Assembly: GCA_949752795.1 (NCBI GenBank)
Contig: OX457064.1
Coordinates: 41,784,368-41,848,367 of the forward strand
DNA length: 64,000 nt
DNA from: Hyperoodon ampullatus
Taxonomy: Eukaryota; Chordata; Mammalia; Artiodactyla; Ziphiidae
Direction of reading: 5' to 3'
Shown: piece by piece, positions 11,601-24,179 of the stretch
Layout of the letters: each line of letters starts with the position of its first letter
Position numbering within the stretch: position 1 is the stretch's first letter
Made by a program: the position numbers and the translations under genes
The notes under the pieces: generated by a model
The model's database searches: none
What the model was told of the DNA's origin: nothing
The model's input: only the letters and a program-made list of their open reading frames with translations

Positions 11601-11990
11601 GCCCCACCTATAACTCTCACCAGCTCTACTGGCCCTCATGTTTCTTACACCCTACTGCATCCACAAAGACCCTGTATACGCTAGCATGTCTGCTCCCATG
11701 CTCAAACTCTTCTAGCTGTCTTCAGTAAGTAGCTAAAAATTGTTCCTTCTAATTCAAAATAGATTTACCTTTCAAGGCCCTTCCTTTCCTATTAAACCTC
11801 CCCTGACCATTCTAGATTTCAGTAACCTCCCTCCTCGTTGAAACATCTTCTTCCCTTGGCATTTATAATGCCACGCCCATCTGAGTATCCTTTTGATTGA
11901 CTGATCTCTCCTGCTCGGTATTCTTTTCTGACTTCTGTTTTATTTTATGCCAGCAGATGTGAACCCACAGGATGCTTTCCTCCCCTATTT
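11600..11990 (+). mobile_element. Possible L2 LINE fragment
   Basis: The run cctttcaaggcccttcc ... ttaaacctcccctgaccattc resembles the part of L2 just before its 3' end. Boundaries are soft. Confidence 0.45.
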
Positions 11991-12009
11991 CTTTTATCTA
12001 CTAAGGAAG

Positions 12010-13275
12010 CTTGTCCTGTCCCATGTTCATTATCTAAACACCAGTGACTCCAAAATCTGTATGTCCAGCTCTGATCTTTTTCTCTTGAAATCCAGAAAGT
12101 AGAACTCTTGATGATTCTCCCTATATTAGTCAGAGTTTGTTTAGGAAAATATTAACCACTCTAAGCATTTCATACAGGAAATGACTTAATTCAGGCAACT
12201 AGAGAACTACACAACCATTAGCAAGTCTGGGGAAGCCCCAAGGATGGATGAAATTGAAGTAAGCAGGAAACTACTGTTCCCAATCTTAGCTGCCCAGGAA
12301 GCTGAAAGTCACTGGGAAAGTTCTGTGCCTGCTGTTTCCAATGGCCACGCAGCTGCTTACAGCTCCCACCAAAAATTAACGATGCCTCCTCCTTGTCTAC
12401 CTTCCAAACCACACACAAGAATCCCTCACTGGCAAACCTGAAATCAGTACCTGCTGAAAAGTGAGTTGGAGTACTGTTGGTTCCATGTTTTCAGTCATTG
12501 CAAAACAGAACAATTTAAAAGTGTAGAGTTTATTGTGAGACAATAAATAATATTTAGGTGCAACCCAACTTCTTACTCCCCAGTCGTTCTAATTTAGTAA
12601 ATACAATTCATCAGCATGGTCCATCCACTTAATCCCTAAAACTATCCTAAGTCTCCCCACTTTTTGCTATCTCCACTGACACCTTCCTTGTCTAGGCCTC
12701 CATTTCTCACCTGGATGATTGCTAATTGCGATAGTCTACTGATTTGTAGCCCATCTTCCACTTGTGTCTGCCTACAACAAACGCAACCAAACTGATCTTA
12801 GTAAATAAGATCATGCTGCTGCTCTTCTTAAGAACTTTCTGTGGTTTCCTATCCCACCTTGAATATAATCCAAAATCCTCAATTTAAAATGTCTGGGCTC
12901 TACATCTCAACCATTATGCTCTAGTCACACTATCATTAATGTTCCTCAAGTTTATTACACTGAGCTGCAATAGTGCCCCCTCCCCAGTATTCACATGACT
13001 GGAATCATTTTGTCATTTACATCTTGCTTAATACCTATCCCTGAGAGACTTTCTTTCCCAATCTAGAATAACAGCCGGCACTTTACTTCTTCTCTTCATT
13101 GCAGTCATTGACGTCAGAAATTCTTTTATTTACTTGTTTATTGTCCATCTTGTCCTCCAGCATTAAGTATCATACAAGCAAGGACCTTATGGATTTTGTT
13201 TACCACTGTGGCATAGTGCCTAGAACAGTGTATGGAGATAAAAATTGCTCCATAAATATGTGTTGAATGACTGAC
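12010..13275 (+). mobile_element. L2 LINE (split), RT C-terminus to 3' end
   Basis: 12038-12118 matches an upstream part of L2 (accagtgactccaaaatctg). The element resumes at about 12585: ctggatgattgctaattgcg corresponds to the conserved LDYCN region of L2/CR1 reverse transcriptase, and the 3' end gtgcctagaacagtgt ... aaatatgtgttgaatgac is typical. About 460 bases at 12121-12580 interrupt it and belong to another, unnamed repeat. Confidence 0.75.
12121..12580. repeat. Unnamed repeat inserted in the L2
   Basis: Lies between two collinear parts of the L2. It begins ctatattagtcagagtttg and carries a decayed aggaaatgacttaattcaggcaac stretch of the kind seen in old L1 3' UTR or MER repeats. The frames at 12218-12441 on both strands fall inside it. 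Confidence 0.4.
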
Positions 13276-13279
13276 CACT

Positions 13280-14280
13280 CTAGCATGTATTGTGATAATT
13301 GTTCTATTTTTAACATGATAATGATATTTCTTATGACATTAGATTTTACTGAATACATCAGTCTTGATGCCAATCATTCCTTGTTGATAGCCTCTGCTAA
13401 AGAGTTCATCCTTAGGACTCAGTCTTTGTTTTCTGTATATTCCATTTTCTTGCATAAATACTAGTAAATATTTTCAACTGCATGAATTAACCTAAATTAA
13501 TTATACTGAATGCATGAGATGAGATAGCAGTATTTCTGACATTATTTTCTGAAAGATGTAAGGAAAATGTTAAATCCAAATTACTGATAGTAGCCATTAA
13601 TCCTGAAATAGAGATTTGTCGAGAGAGTCAATGGAATATTATTTTGTCTCCAATTAAAATTGACATGTTAAACATTTTTTTTTTTAAAAAAAGATTCATC
13701 CCTAGGAAACCATTTTGTAAAACAAGACACTGACTGCCATTGTACCAGATGATATTCTAAGAGTGTGTCTGAAACAAAGACAGCCAATTCTTAGACTGAC
13801 CAGTTACCTAAATTGTAAAAATATCCACTAGAGGATTATATCTCTTATGATTTACATTAAGAGAGAAAAGTAAACAGCAGTGAAGCTGAAAGTTCCTGAT
13901 ATATAAAGCCAGAAGTGGGGTGGGCGTGGACATGGGCTATGTTCAAGCCAAAGGCATGAGAGAATAAAACTCTACAATGCAGAAAAAAATACATTGTCTG
14001 AAAGTAGGTTAGCAGGATAGGAGAAAAAATGGTGAGACCTGCCCAGAGTTGCTGAATCAAGTTAATGTTTCAGTGCTTAAGTAAGGTTCCACAAATTCTT
14101 ACAGCCCATGTCCCCTGAACTGACTTGGAATTACCTGGTAATAAACCTCAGAATTCCTGACTTCCTGGTATATATACCCACAATCACTACCTCGTAACTT
14201 GGAGAAGCTTGGCTGAATTTCCCTTTTTTATATCAATATAAGCATAACTGGATAGTTCGCGGCTCTAATTTCCATATTTT
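13280..14280. other. Unrecognised sequence, possible LTR remnant near 14100-14220
   Basis: No gene. tggtaataaacctcag at 14138 followed by ttcctgacttcctgg could be a poly(A) signal of an old LTR, but no other landmark is clear. Confidence 0.4.
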
Positions 14281-14284
14281 TTGT

Positions 14285-15600
14285 CTTGTCATTTAATCTT
14301 TTATTCAACAAACATTTATTGAGTAACATTAGGCACTGTTTTAAGTTTTAGGATAAGATGCTGAATAAAAAAAGACAAAAATAAATTCCTGATCTCCTGA
14401 AAATTATGTTACAGAAAGTGATATTCTATAAAGAAGATGAATAAGTTAAACATACTTTATAAGATAGTGATAATGCTAAGAAAAACAGAAAATAAGACAA
14501 AGGAAGGGGATATGAAACACTGAAGTAGGGAAGGCGGGGTGTTGAGTTTTAAAGTGTCCAGAATAGGCCACAGGGAGACCATTACTTTTGAGTAAAGACT
14601 TTAAGTAAATAAGAGCATTACTATGAGCATACTTGGAAAATCCTATGCAGACGGAGGGGAAAACAAACACAGAGGCCTCGTGCCAGGTGTTCTCAAAGAC
14701 TAACAGAATAAACAAGGGGAAGAATGTTAGGAGATGAGATCAGAGAGCCTTGGGCGTGGGGAGGTGAGACCAGGAGGGAGTGAGACGTAGAGCCACAGAT
14801 CACGATGAGCCTTTTCCATCCCAGTACAGATTTTGGCTTTTCTTCCAGGTGAGGTGGGTTATTGGAAGTTCTGAGTAGAGAAGTGGCATGTTCTGACAAG
14901 TTTTAAGAGTGTCGCTTTGGTTACTGTGTTGGTGACAGAAAACAGGTGCCTAAGGGAAGAGAGAAAGGTGAGCTAAGAGGCCTTTGCTATAGTCGAGATG
15001 AGAGCTGAGTGGTCACTTTAGACCAGGGTGGTGGCAATGGGGGTGTTGGGAAGCAACCAGATTCTACATATATTTTGAAAATATTACTGAAAGAATAGGC
15101 TTTTAGGTGCATTTGGGGGTATGAGGGAAAAAAAGAATCAAGATTTGGGGCGTGAAATGGGAAGACTGTAGGAAGAACTGATATGGCACTAGGTAGCAGG
15201 CAAGTATATCAGGAACTCAGTCTTAAGCTTAAGGCATGTTAAATTTAAGATGTCAGATCTGAGTGGAAATGTCAAATAGGTCAGTGAGAGATAGAGATCT
15301 GGAGTTCTGGGGAGCTTTCTGGACTGGAGATATATAAATCTGATAGTCAGAAAGGTGGATAAATAGACAGATGGACAGATAATAAAGCCATGAGACATGG
15401 TGAGCTTCCCTAGTCACAGCCCAACACTTGGAGGTCAGTGAGATGAGAAGGAAAGCAAGTGAGACACTACAGTCAGAAAGGTAGGGAGAAAAACTAGCCC
15501 ACAGTGATATCCTGGAATCCCAGAGAAGGAAGTGTTTCAGAGAAGAGTAGTCCTCACTATCAAATGATGCAAAAAACTCACCTAAGATGAGGGGCAGACG
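14285..15600 (-). mobile_element. 1.3-kb L2 LINE
   Basis: Starts with the reverse-complemented 3' end (ttattcaacaaacatttattgag) and continues collinearly back through the RT C-terminus. The landmarks are agagccttgggcgtgg, gcctttgctatagtcgagatgag (complement of the LDYCN block) and agaccagggtggtggcaatgg. The last clear part is gaagtgtttcagagaagag near 15535. The 116-codon reverse frame at 15253-15603 is a chance run inside it. Confidence 0.8.
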
Positions 15601-15814
15601 CAAGGAGATAGATCACACGTGGCTGAGGGAGCTTGAGTACGTTCTCTCCTGAGACTTTCTATGTTCTTGATGGAGTGGAGAGCAAAGTCATCATCTGAGA
15701 GTAAGGATGGAGGTGATGTTGGGATTTCCCTGTAAATTTCCAATTATATTGCTTTTCACTTATTGATTAGTGCTCAATATTTTTGGCTTATGGAACTGAC
15801 ACAAAAAAATTAAA

Positions 15815-15950
15815 ACGGGAGTGAGAAGATAGGGGTTAGAGGCCCCACTCCAGTCCCTATTGTGTTAAGTAAGTCACTTACTTTCTCCACTCTGCAAGAT
15901 TCAGTTTTCCCATTAATAAAGTTAGGCTAATAATAGCTACTTAGTAGAGG
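15815..15950 (+). mobile_element. MIR SINE fragment
   Basis: Carries a degraded tRNA-side ccccactccagtccc, then taagtcacttactttctcc and cagttttcccattaataaagtt, the MIR core. A further MIR-like piece at 16165-16205 suggests that later sequence split the element. Confidence 0.65.
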
Positions 15951-17190
15951 AAAAAAATCCCTGATTGATAGAATTTGTGGTAATTAGGAAATGATGAGTC
16001 TTGAGTATTTAGTACCTTTGTTTCAAGTATAATTTATGTGATTATAAGCTATATAGCTTAATATTTAATTTTATTAAACTTATTTCTGAAAATTTAGCAG
16101 TTGGGTCTCAGGAGCTGAGACAGGCTGGCTCCAAAACACTGCTGTATCTACTCCTGAGTTTTAGTAAGGCTTGAATAAAATAATGTATGAGGGAGAGCTT
16201 ACATTTGTTAAGAATCGATTCATACAAACATCAAGGATCATTATTATTGTGAGATGTTTTAGAGAAAGTAAGAAAAGCAAAAGTTACAGTTCTCGCCTTA
16301 TTTGTGTTGGAATTTATGACTCATCCTCAAACAGAGAATAACTACCAAGCTAATGAATGAGTTAAATTTCCCTAGGTGAGAGAGAGAAAAGGCTTTCTGA
16401 TCATAAAAACGGAGGGAGATTTTAACCTTTTGTTCACTCAAGGTCTAAAAAATTGATCAATTTAGTCGTTCTTTCTTGTAACTTTACTGTTTAAACATGC
16501 TTCTCTCTTTAGATAGAAGGACCAACTATAAAACTTCTGAAAGACTTAAGTTATGAGTCAGTTTTTTCTGGAATACTGGGTAGCCTTCAATTTCAAGACT
16601 CCTTTCTATTTGGTAATAAGAGATACGGTGAAAAAGAGTTAACTACTAACACTTCAAAAAGTGATATCTTTTTCATGGTACATAGAAGGTAGCCCATGTT
16701 GTTCAACTCTCTTTATTTTATTGTCAGTTTGTGGCTCATATGTTGTTTTCCAAAGTGGAAAAATAAATATAAACTAGATGGTGGTTGAATACCTGTGGCT
16801 CTAGTTTCATAATTTCTGAATTAATTTACCCCATTTTTTAAAAAAGGGATATTTCTGGTTTAACCTCTCATAAAATACACCTTGAAAACAATCCCAATGG
16901 AGAGACTAAAGGTTATCATAATATCTATTTTGGTGTATTATGGTTAGATTATGGTTAGAAGAGCTGGTATGCACTGTACCATTAACTTTTCAAGCAAGAT
17001 TAAAATATCTCGTTATCAGTCTTCCTCACCCCTTTACTTCACTCCACAAGTTCAAGAAAGATAGATACAGAGAAAAAGAAATTAGAGGATATTAGGGTCA
17101 TGTTCATGTACAAATCATGATTAATATGCAAATGACTATGTAACAGAGTATGGCTTTCCTAAAATAATTAATATTTATTTACCCTATTTT
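15950..17190. other. Unrecognised sequence
   Basis: No coding structure or named repeat beyond the short MIR-like tail near 16170-16205. Confidence 0.45.
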
Positions 17191-17198
17191 CAAGCCCA

Positions 17199-17203
<5 letters not shown>

Positions 17204-17232
<29 letters not shown>

Positions 17233-17421
17233 ATATGCGGGCCTCTCAGTGTTGTGGCCTCTCCTGTTGTGGAGCACGGGCTCTGGACGCGCAGGCTCAG
17301 CGGCCATGGCTCACGGGCCCAGCCGCTCCACAGCATGTGGGATCTTCCCAGACCAGGGCACGAACCCGTGTCCCCTGCATCGGCAGGCGGACTCCCAACC
17401 ACTGCGCCACCAGGGAAGCCC
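17204..17421 (-). mobile_element. CHR-type SINE, 210-bp class
   Basis: Reverse-strand copy: T-run at 17203-17229, then gctatatgcgggcctctcag and, at the far end, the complement of the tRNA head (gccaccagggaagccc). Target duplication caagcccagtattttttt (17191-17208 and 17422-17439). Confidence 0.95.
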
Positions 17422-17439
17422 CAAGCCCAGTATTTTTTT

Positions 17440-18298
17440 GAATTAGGTTTGTAACGCCTTGACCTCACAATCAATTTGTTATTTTTGTTTGTCAGTATGC
17501 TTCCTTTTTATCTTCAGAAGCAATCTGGTGACTTCTCACAGCCTATAGAGTTTTTTCAAATGCTATGGTAACATAAAAGACATTTTATGTCCACTTAAAA
17601 AAAAGCAAAACTCAAGGAAAAAAACAACACCTCAATAATTCCTCAGAAATTAAAAAAGAAAATGGAAAAATTTCAGTTATCTCTTTCTAGAAGTAGAGAT
17701 GCTCTTAAGAGTAAAGATTGATGGAATTCTTATTCTTGGGGATCCAAATCCAATGTTACATTGAAAGTTTTTTTTTCTTTTAGGTTTACAAAAAGACACC
17801 TGTTTTTTTGGTATATTTCCATCACAAGGGCAATAGTGTCTAGAAAATTTCTCAACAAAAATGTGCAAACAATACAGAAGTTGATGTTAAATATATCAAA
17901 ACCTCTGTGAGAGAATTTTCACACGTGTCTCTTCAAAGGCAATATCAAAGTAATGGAAAGTGAGTGTTGTCTTTTCTCTGGCAGACGCATATTCAAACTA
18001 CAGAAATTGTGTGAGAGAGATAAGAAAGGTTTCCTTTTCTGGCACAGGGTCAGCATTTTAGGGTTGTATTAGTATGCTTTATTGGAAGATAGTTGCCCTC
18101 CCACCATTTAATAATACATATAAACTGATAAGTTTAATTTATATTCTTTTCAATATTGCTTTTTTAAAATTGACATTGTTATACCATTTTGAGAATTTTA
18201 AGGAAAATTTCCCCCAATTCTTTTTCTTTTGTCCTTGAAATTGGTTTAAAACACAAATCTTAGCAGATTATACTAATTTAATACAGAATATCAACCTA
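17440..18298. other. Unrecognised sequence
   Basis: AT-rich, no gene or named repeat seen. Confidence 0.45.
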
Positions 18299-18299
18299 T

Positions 18300-18774
18300 C
18301 AGAGATTCTTAACCTTTTTTTGTGTCATGGACCTTTTTGGTATTCAATTATTGACTAAGTTCTAAGAATGATGTTTTGAAATGCATAAAACAAAGCATAT
18401 AGGATTATAAAAAACAAAGCCAATTATATTAAAATGCAGCTATTTAATTTTTTTAAATGGTGTGACTCCATTAACACATTAAATAACAAGACTTAGCAAT
18501 ATGTAAAATCACTGTCAAAACAGTGTGAGCATAAACAGTAGCTGGTGATATCACCAACAACTGTAATGTGATTTTAAATATCTCTGATTTCTATTGGTGA
18601 TTAAATTATATGTAGTGCTACTTTGGTTGCCTGCGTTTATAATTGAAGGAAATGTAAATTTCAGTTGGAGGATAATGAAAATAAAGGTGTAATTTTTCCT
18701 CATACAAGTTCACACAGCCCTTGAAATTAGTTTATGGATCCAGGGGTTAGTGGATGTGAGGTTATGAACCCCTC
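18300..18774 (+). mobile_element. hAT-type non-autonomous DNA transposon (MER102-like?)
   Basis: Imperfect terminal inverted repeats cagagattcttaacc and ggttatgaacccctc bound about 475 bases. The interior carries the known landmarks aaatgcataaaacaaagcat, acacattaaataacaagac and tctgatttctattggtga. The Charlie superfamily assignment is by recognition; the exact family name is uncertain. Confidence 0.7.
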
Positions 18775-18779
18775 ATGTA

Positions 18780-20000
18780 GAATTTCATTTTAAAATGCCG
18801 TTCTTGTAATAGCTGCAATTTAGAATATCTCCCAACAAGTCATTTAGTCTTTTAGATTCCTTTTGCAGTGGACGTAGATTTGATTCCTTCCTTTTCTTTC
18901 TTCCCAACCCTTTAGCATCTGTTTGACTCAAATGCAGAACTCTCTGAATGCTAGTTGAGTGGCCAGTTTGAAAGGAAGCAAAAATGTCTCAGTTTTTCAA
19001 TCTACATGGCATGACTAGGACACAATGTTTAGGTGAGGAAACCATAGCCTAGATTCCCTACTGCATACTAGTTGCATGTCTGCTGAAATGTTCAGTTTAG
19101 GACTAGTTGTGCCATGCATTTTTTATTTTAAAGAAAGGGCTGAACCTTCACACACAAGTATGAATAAGAACTTGTTAAAAGAAGAGAAAAATGAGGCTTC
19201 CCATTTATTTACCTTGATGAGATGCTTTGAAGATAATATATAAGAAAGGAAGCTGAGATGCTAAGAATTTAAGTCATTTGGTTCTAAATCACAATTACTA
19301 TGCAGTTAAACCTCAATCTGGTTTTTGGAAATTCAGTCCAGGGACTTTTAGGTTCCCATTATGTAAAAGATTTTCTAAAATATTTCCCCAAATGATAAAC
19401 ATTTCAGTGAAATTATGTATATTCTTTCTTCTCTGATAAGTGATCATTATTTGTCATCTATATGATATCAAAACCTAGTATATTATGATCTTCTTTTGTC
19501 CATAAAGAACAAAGTTATAATGATTAGCCAAAAGGATTCCATAAGAGACTATTCCATTACTTATTTAGATATAACTTATCAGCTATGAATCTGAGAGAAT
19601 TATGGAAATGTTTGTAATTTTTGTCAGTACTACAATATTTCCAGGTAGAAAAACCTGTTGCAGTACAGACATGAAATGTGCTCATTCATTTGGATATTTC
19701 ATACAATTAATATTATAGCATGTTGAAACTGAAAATATAACATGAAAAAAGATAAGAAAGTGAAATAAAATAACGTAATAGCCGAAAAAGTAAAGACTAA
19801 CTTCAGAATCAACATTTCAGAGGTAGATACTCTTCTGATACCTAGTAGTGTAGTGATCCAAGGTTTGAAACAAGACATACTGCTCATGGAACTGAACTCT
19901 CATACGAAAATAGCTTCAACAAGTAGTTTTTGAAAACCTACTGTATTGAAGGCCATTGATATTATTAAAAAATGTGAAATGATGCCTGCCTTTAAAAACC
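18780..20000. other. Unrecognised sequence
   Basis: No gene or named repeat seen. Confidence 0.45.
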
Positions 20001-20004
20001 ATTC

Positions 20005-20221
20005 TCCCTGCATGTCTCTGTTTCTTCATATGGCGATCTTTTTATAAAAACACCAGTTATATTGGATTAGGGGCCTATCCTATTACAGTATGACCTAATC
20101 TTAACTCATTATATCTGCAAAATCTCTACTTGCAAATAAAGTCACATTCTGAGGTACTGGGAGTTAGAACTTCAACATATCTTATTTTTTGGACTGAGAA
20201 TATACAATTTAACCCATAACA
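20005..20221 (-). mobile_element. MLT1-type LTR fragment (ERVL-MaLR)
   Basis: Reverse complement of the 5' part of an MLT1 LTR: accagttatattggattaggggcc, gtcacattctgaggtactgg and the terminal aacccataaca. The 3' part of the LTR is missing. Confidence 0.75.
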
Positions 20222-20567
20222 TGTCAATTCTCTTGATGTAAGAAAGCTTTTTTTCTCATGGAACCATATGTTCAATTTTATAACAACAATCAAAAGAATA
20301 GTCAGTATTCTTTTAGCTAAAAGTAACTGCAACCCTACTTAAAAAGAAAAAAAATTTGGAGGGAAGCTCACAAAATTAAAGAGAGTTGCTGAATCAAAGG
20401 GCAGCTCTGGGAGTCTCTCTCTCTCTGCCTCTCACCTTTACTTCTCTCTGGGTTCCTGATGACTATGGCTGTTATAAGGTGCTAGGGTAACAGCTTAGTC
20501 TAGTCATAAGCTCAACCCTTCTGTCCAACACAGTAAGTCTGAAACAAGAGGAGAAATTTGGGGAGAT

Positions 20568-20923
20568 ATATAGGACTGCCATAACAAAACAGCACAGGCT
20601 TTAATAACAGACATTTAACTCCTCATAGATATACAAGCCAGTTGTCCAATATCAAGGTGCCATCATGGTTGATTGCTTCTGCGGCCTCTTTCCTTGGCTT
20701 GTGGGTAGCTGACTTCTCTCTACTCTGTGTGCTCACACATCTGTGTCAAAATCTCTTCTTTTGAGGGAACATTATTCATATTGGATTAGGGCCCACCCAT
20801 ATGACCTCATTTTACTTTAATCGCCCCCTTAAAGGCCCTGTTTCCAAATACAGTCACATTCTGAGTTACTGAGCATTAGGACTTCAATAGGACTTTTGGG
20901 GGAACATAAATCAGCTCATAACA
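20568..20923 (-). mobile_element. MLT1-type LTR (ERVL-MaLR)
   Basis: More complete reverse-strand LTR than its neighbour at 20005. Runs from aggactgccataacaaaac through ggcctctttccttggcttgt and atattggattagggcccaccc to agctcataaca. Similar to MLT1D in layout; the subfamily is not certain. Confidence 0.8.
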
Positions 20924-21039
20924 ATAGATAAAGTCTGATAAGAGCCAACAAGCATTTGCCTGAAAACCACTGTCTCCTGTGAGGCAGCTGCTCTGCTAAA
21001 CAGACTATATCATGGGATCTTTCCAAGAATCTCCCAAGA

Positions 21040-21145
21040 TTGACACTATCATTGCCCAGAATTTTACATATAAATTTAAAATTTAGAAAAGCTAATATTT
21101 TGTTCAAGGTAATACAGGAAAGCTGAGATTCAAACCCGAGTTTAC
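21040..21145 (-). mobile_element. MIR SINE fragment
   Basis: Degraded reverse MIR: ttgttcaaggtaatacagg and gagattcaaacccgag match the tRNA-proximal part. Confidence 0.55.
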
Positions 21146-21164
21146 CGTGTTCCAAATTCTACAT

Positions 21165-22490
21165 GTTCCACAACTATATTGTAATGACAGAATTTGTTTG
21201 GGGTTTTTAGTTTTGGATTTTGGCTTGCATTTGTGTTACTTTTTGTAATGGCGGAGAGTGATACTAAAACAAAGAACACATTTAAATCCTATTGTATTTT
21301 GCATTACAGACTTTTGGGGGCCTTAGAGAAACTGTTAAGAATTTTCAAATTGTCTCAATAAATAATCTTAGTTCACAGCTGCAAATGAGGCTGATTATTT
21401 CAGGGGAAAGTTGATAAAGTTATTTCTTAAGAAAACATGAAAAGTTTAAAGAACATATTTAATGATGCTGCAGCAAAAATTTATTTTAAATGGAAGCTTA
21501 TATCAACCTATACGTTTTTACTTGGAGAGCTGCATTAACTGGCAAAATATATCTTATCTTTTGGTCAGTGAATAAAAACTATTTCAGTTCAGTGGCATCT
21601 ATAAAATGGCCTTACATTCCAACGGCCAAAATTCAGTATATTGTATTTCAGGTGGAGCATTTCTTACTGTTTATACTTGAATTTCCCAAACACAGAACTA
21701 TAGGAAATCTTATTTTAAAAAAAAGGTAATTTTAGAGTCTCATTGCAAAAATAAACTGCACATTAATGATATATAATAATAAAAAACACTTTTTTCGTAG
21801 CGTACCTATGCTAATCTTTTGGGGGGCAGAAAGAAGTTTGTAGCTGGCTATAATATCAAGTTGATTATTATGGAGACTAAAGGGGGGAAGAGGGCCACAT
21901 TCATTTGTTTGCTTGTTGATGATGTATGCTCCAGATCAATATCTGAGACCTCACATAAGGTAAGAAGACTAAGCAGTTTTATTTCATAATAGGTTGTGGA
22001 AAGCGACCACAGTTCACATTTCCTGACTTTGTGGTGATTTGGGGTTTTCAGTGGCTCCATCAACATAAAGAAAATGAGAGTCTAGTGATCTTCACCTTCA
22101 TAGTTCTGCAAAAGTACATGGAAAAACTAACAATCAGGAGGAAGCAGACAGATCTATATGGTAGTTCAAGTTTCATTCCAAACTCCATCTGCATCTTCAC
22201 ATTATTTCAAAGTGCTTAAAACTTGTAAATATTATATAGGCCAAACTATTGGCACTTGAAACTTATCAGTTCTCTGAAAATTAATGATGCTGCCTTGTCT
22301 TTGAGCAGAGGGAATGTTCTTTTGAATTCAGTGTGTTGAACTAACTACACTGAGTTCATCATTTAATTGATGATCACTTACTATTAAACTAGTTTATTTA
22401 CTGAGAAAAATTAAGTTCAGAATTAAGAACTTTATGACCTTCTCAGCTCAACCTTTTGAAAGGGTGGAATTGACAAATATGTCTGATCAT
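21165..22490. other. Unrecognised sequence
   Basis: No gene. The longest frames (79 codons at 21490-21729 and 72 at 21848-22066) have no domain, signal or conserved motif that I can see. Confidence 0.45.
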
Positions 22491-22492
22491 TC

Positions 22493-24175
22493 TTTTTTTT
22501 TCTGCAGCTTTATCGAGGTATAATTGACCAATGAAATGATAGTGTACTTTGTGAAGCGATTCCCACCGAGTTAATTAATACATCCACTAATTCACATATT
22601 TATGTGTTTTCTGTTTGTTTTTTGAGAACTCTTAAGTTCAACTCTTAGGAAATTTTAATTACACAATACAATATTGTCAACTATAGTCACCATTCTATAC
22701 ATTAGATCATCCGCCCCAATTCATTTTATAACTAAAAGTTTGTACTTTTTAACAGCCTCTCCTTATTTCCCTCACCCCCAGCTCCTGGCAACCACCAATC
22801 TAATCTCTGTCTCTATTTTTATTTTTTATTTTTTTCTCATGCCACATATAGTGAAAACATGCAGTATTTGTCTTTTTCTGTCTGGCTTATTTCACTTAGC
22901 ATAATGCCCTCCAGTTTCATCCACAAATGGCAGGCCAATAATATCCATATTCATATTAATAAATTCATTACTTTTTCATTATTAGTTCATCCATCGACAG
23001 AAACTTAGGTTGTTTCCATACCTTTGTGAATAATATTGCAATGAATATGGGACTACAAATTATCTCTGAGATTGTGATTTCACCATATATATATGGTGAA
23101 AGCTCTCACTTCGTCCCATCTTACCCCTCCCCCTCCCTGTGTCCTCAAGTCCATTCTCTACATCTGCATCTTTATTCCTGTACTTCCCCTAGGTTCTCCA
23201 AGAAGTGAACCTACTGGATCATGTGGTAGTTCTGTTTTTAATTTTTTGAGGAACCTCCATACTATTTCCCACAGTGGCTGTACCAGTTTACATTCCCACC
23301 AACAGTGTACCAGGATTGCCTTTTCTCCGCATCTTCACCAGTATTTGTTATCTCTTGTCTTTTTGAAGATGTAGCCTTTTGAAGGTGTAATGTGATATCT
23401 CATTGTGGTTTTGATTTGAATTTCCCTGATAATTAGTGATGTTGTTTTCTCATGTACCTGTTGGCCATTTGTATGTCTTCCTTGAAAAAAGGTCTATTCA
23501 GATTCTCTGCCCATTTTTAAATTGGATTATTTGGGTTTTTTGCTATCGAGTTGTATGCGCTCCTTGTATATTTTGCATATTAACCTCTTCTCAGACATGT
23601 GGTTTGCAAATATTTTCTCCCATTCCATAAGTTGTCTTTTCGTTGATGGTTTCCCTTGCTGGGCAGAAGCTTTTTAGTTTGATGTAGTCCCATTTGTTTA
23701 TTTTTGCTTTTGTTGCCTTTGGTTATGGCATCAAATCCACAAAAATCATTGCTAAGACCAATGTCAAAGAGCTTAACCTCTATGTTTACTTCTAGGACTT
23801 CTAAGGTATTAGATCTTACGTTCAAATCTTTAATCAAACATTTTGAGTTGACTTTTCTGTATGGTGTAAGATGGGGCTCAGTTTCATTATTTTGCATGTG
23901 GATATCCAGTTTTCCCAGCACCATTTATCAAAAAGACTATCCTTTCTCCATTTTATATTCTTGGCTCCTTTGTTGAAAATTAATCACACATATTTATTTC
24001 TGGGCTGTCTATTCTGTTGCATTGATCTGCATTTCTGTTTTTATGGTGAAACCATCCTATTTTGATTACTATAACTTTGTATTATAGTTTGAAATCAGAA
24101 ATTGTGGTGCCTCCAGCTTTTCTTTATCATGCCTGCTTTGGCTATTCAGGATCTTCTGTGGTTCCATATGCTGTC
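22493..24175 (-). mobile_element. L1, 5'-truncated, ORF2 C-terminus and 3' UTR, mutated
   Basis: T-run at 22493-22500, then the L1 3' UTR in reverse (tttatcgaggtataattgacc), the decayed Cys domain around 23280-23340 and ORF2 up to a 5' truncation near 24175. Stops and frameshifts break every frame. A 104-base stretch at 23101-23204 does not belong at this place in L1 (see separate entry). 3' UTR landmarks suggest an older L1MA/L1MB-age family than the L1 at 43560. Confidence 0.85.
23101..23204 (-). other. Foreign L1 3'-UTR segment inside an older L1
   Basis: The segment is about 90 percent identical by eye to the reverse complement of 49637-49733, the 3' UTR of the full-length L1. It lies within ORF2 sequence of a different L1, between tatctctgag and gaacctactggatcatgtgg. 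It has no poly(A) or poly(T) tail and abuts a perfect 22-base palindrome (23079-23100). Confidence 0.7.
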
Positions 24176-24179
24176 TGAT

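Noticed and set aside
15253..15603. 116-codon reverse-strand protein
   Set aside because: It runs inside an L2 with no match to the L2 protein frame and no domain.
21490..21729. 79-codon protein with hydrophobic end
   Set aside because: AT-rich DNA, no upstream promoter or splice structure, no recognisable family.
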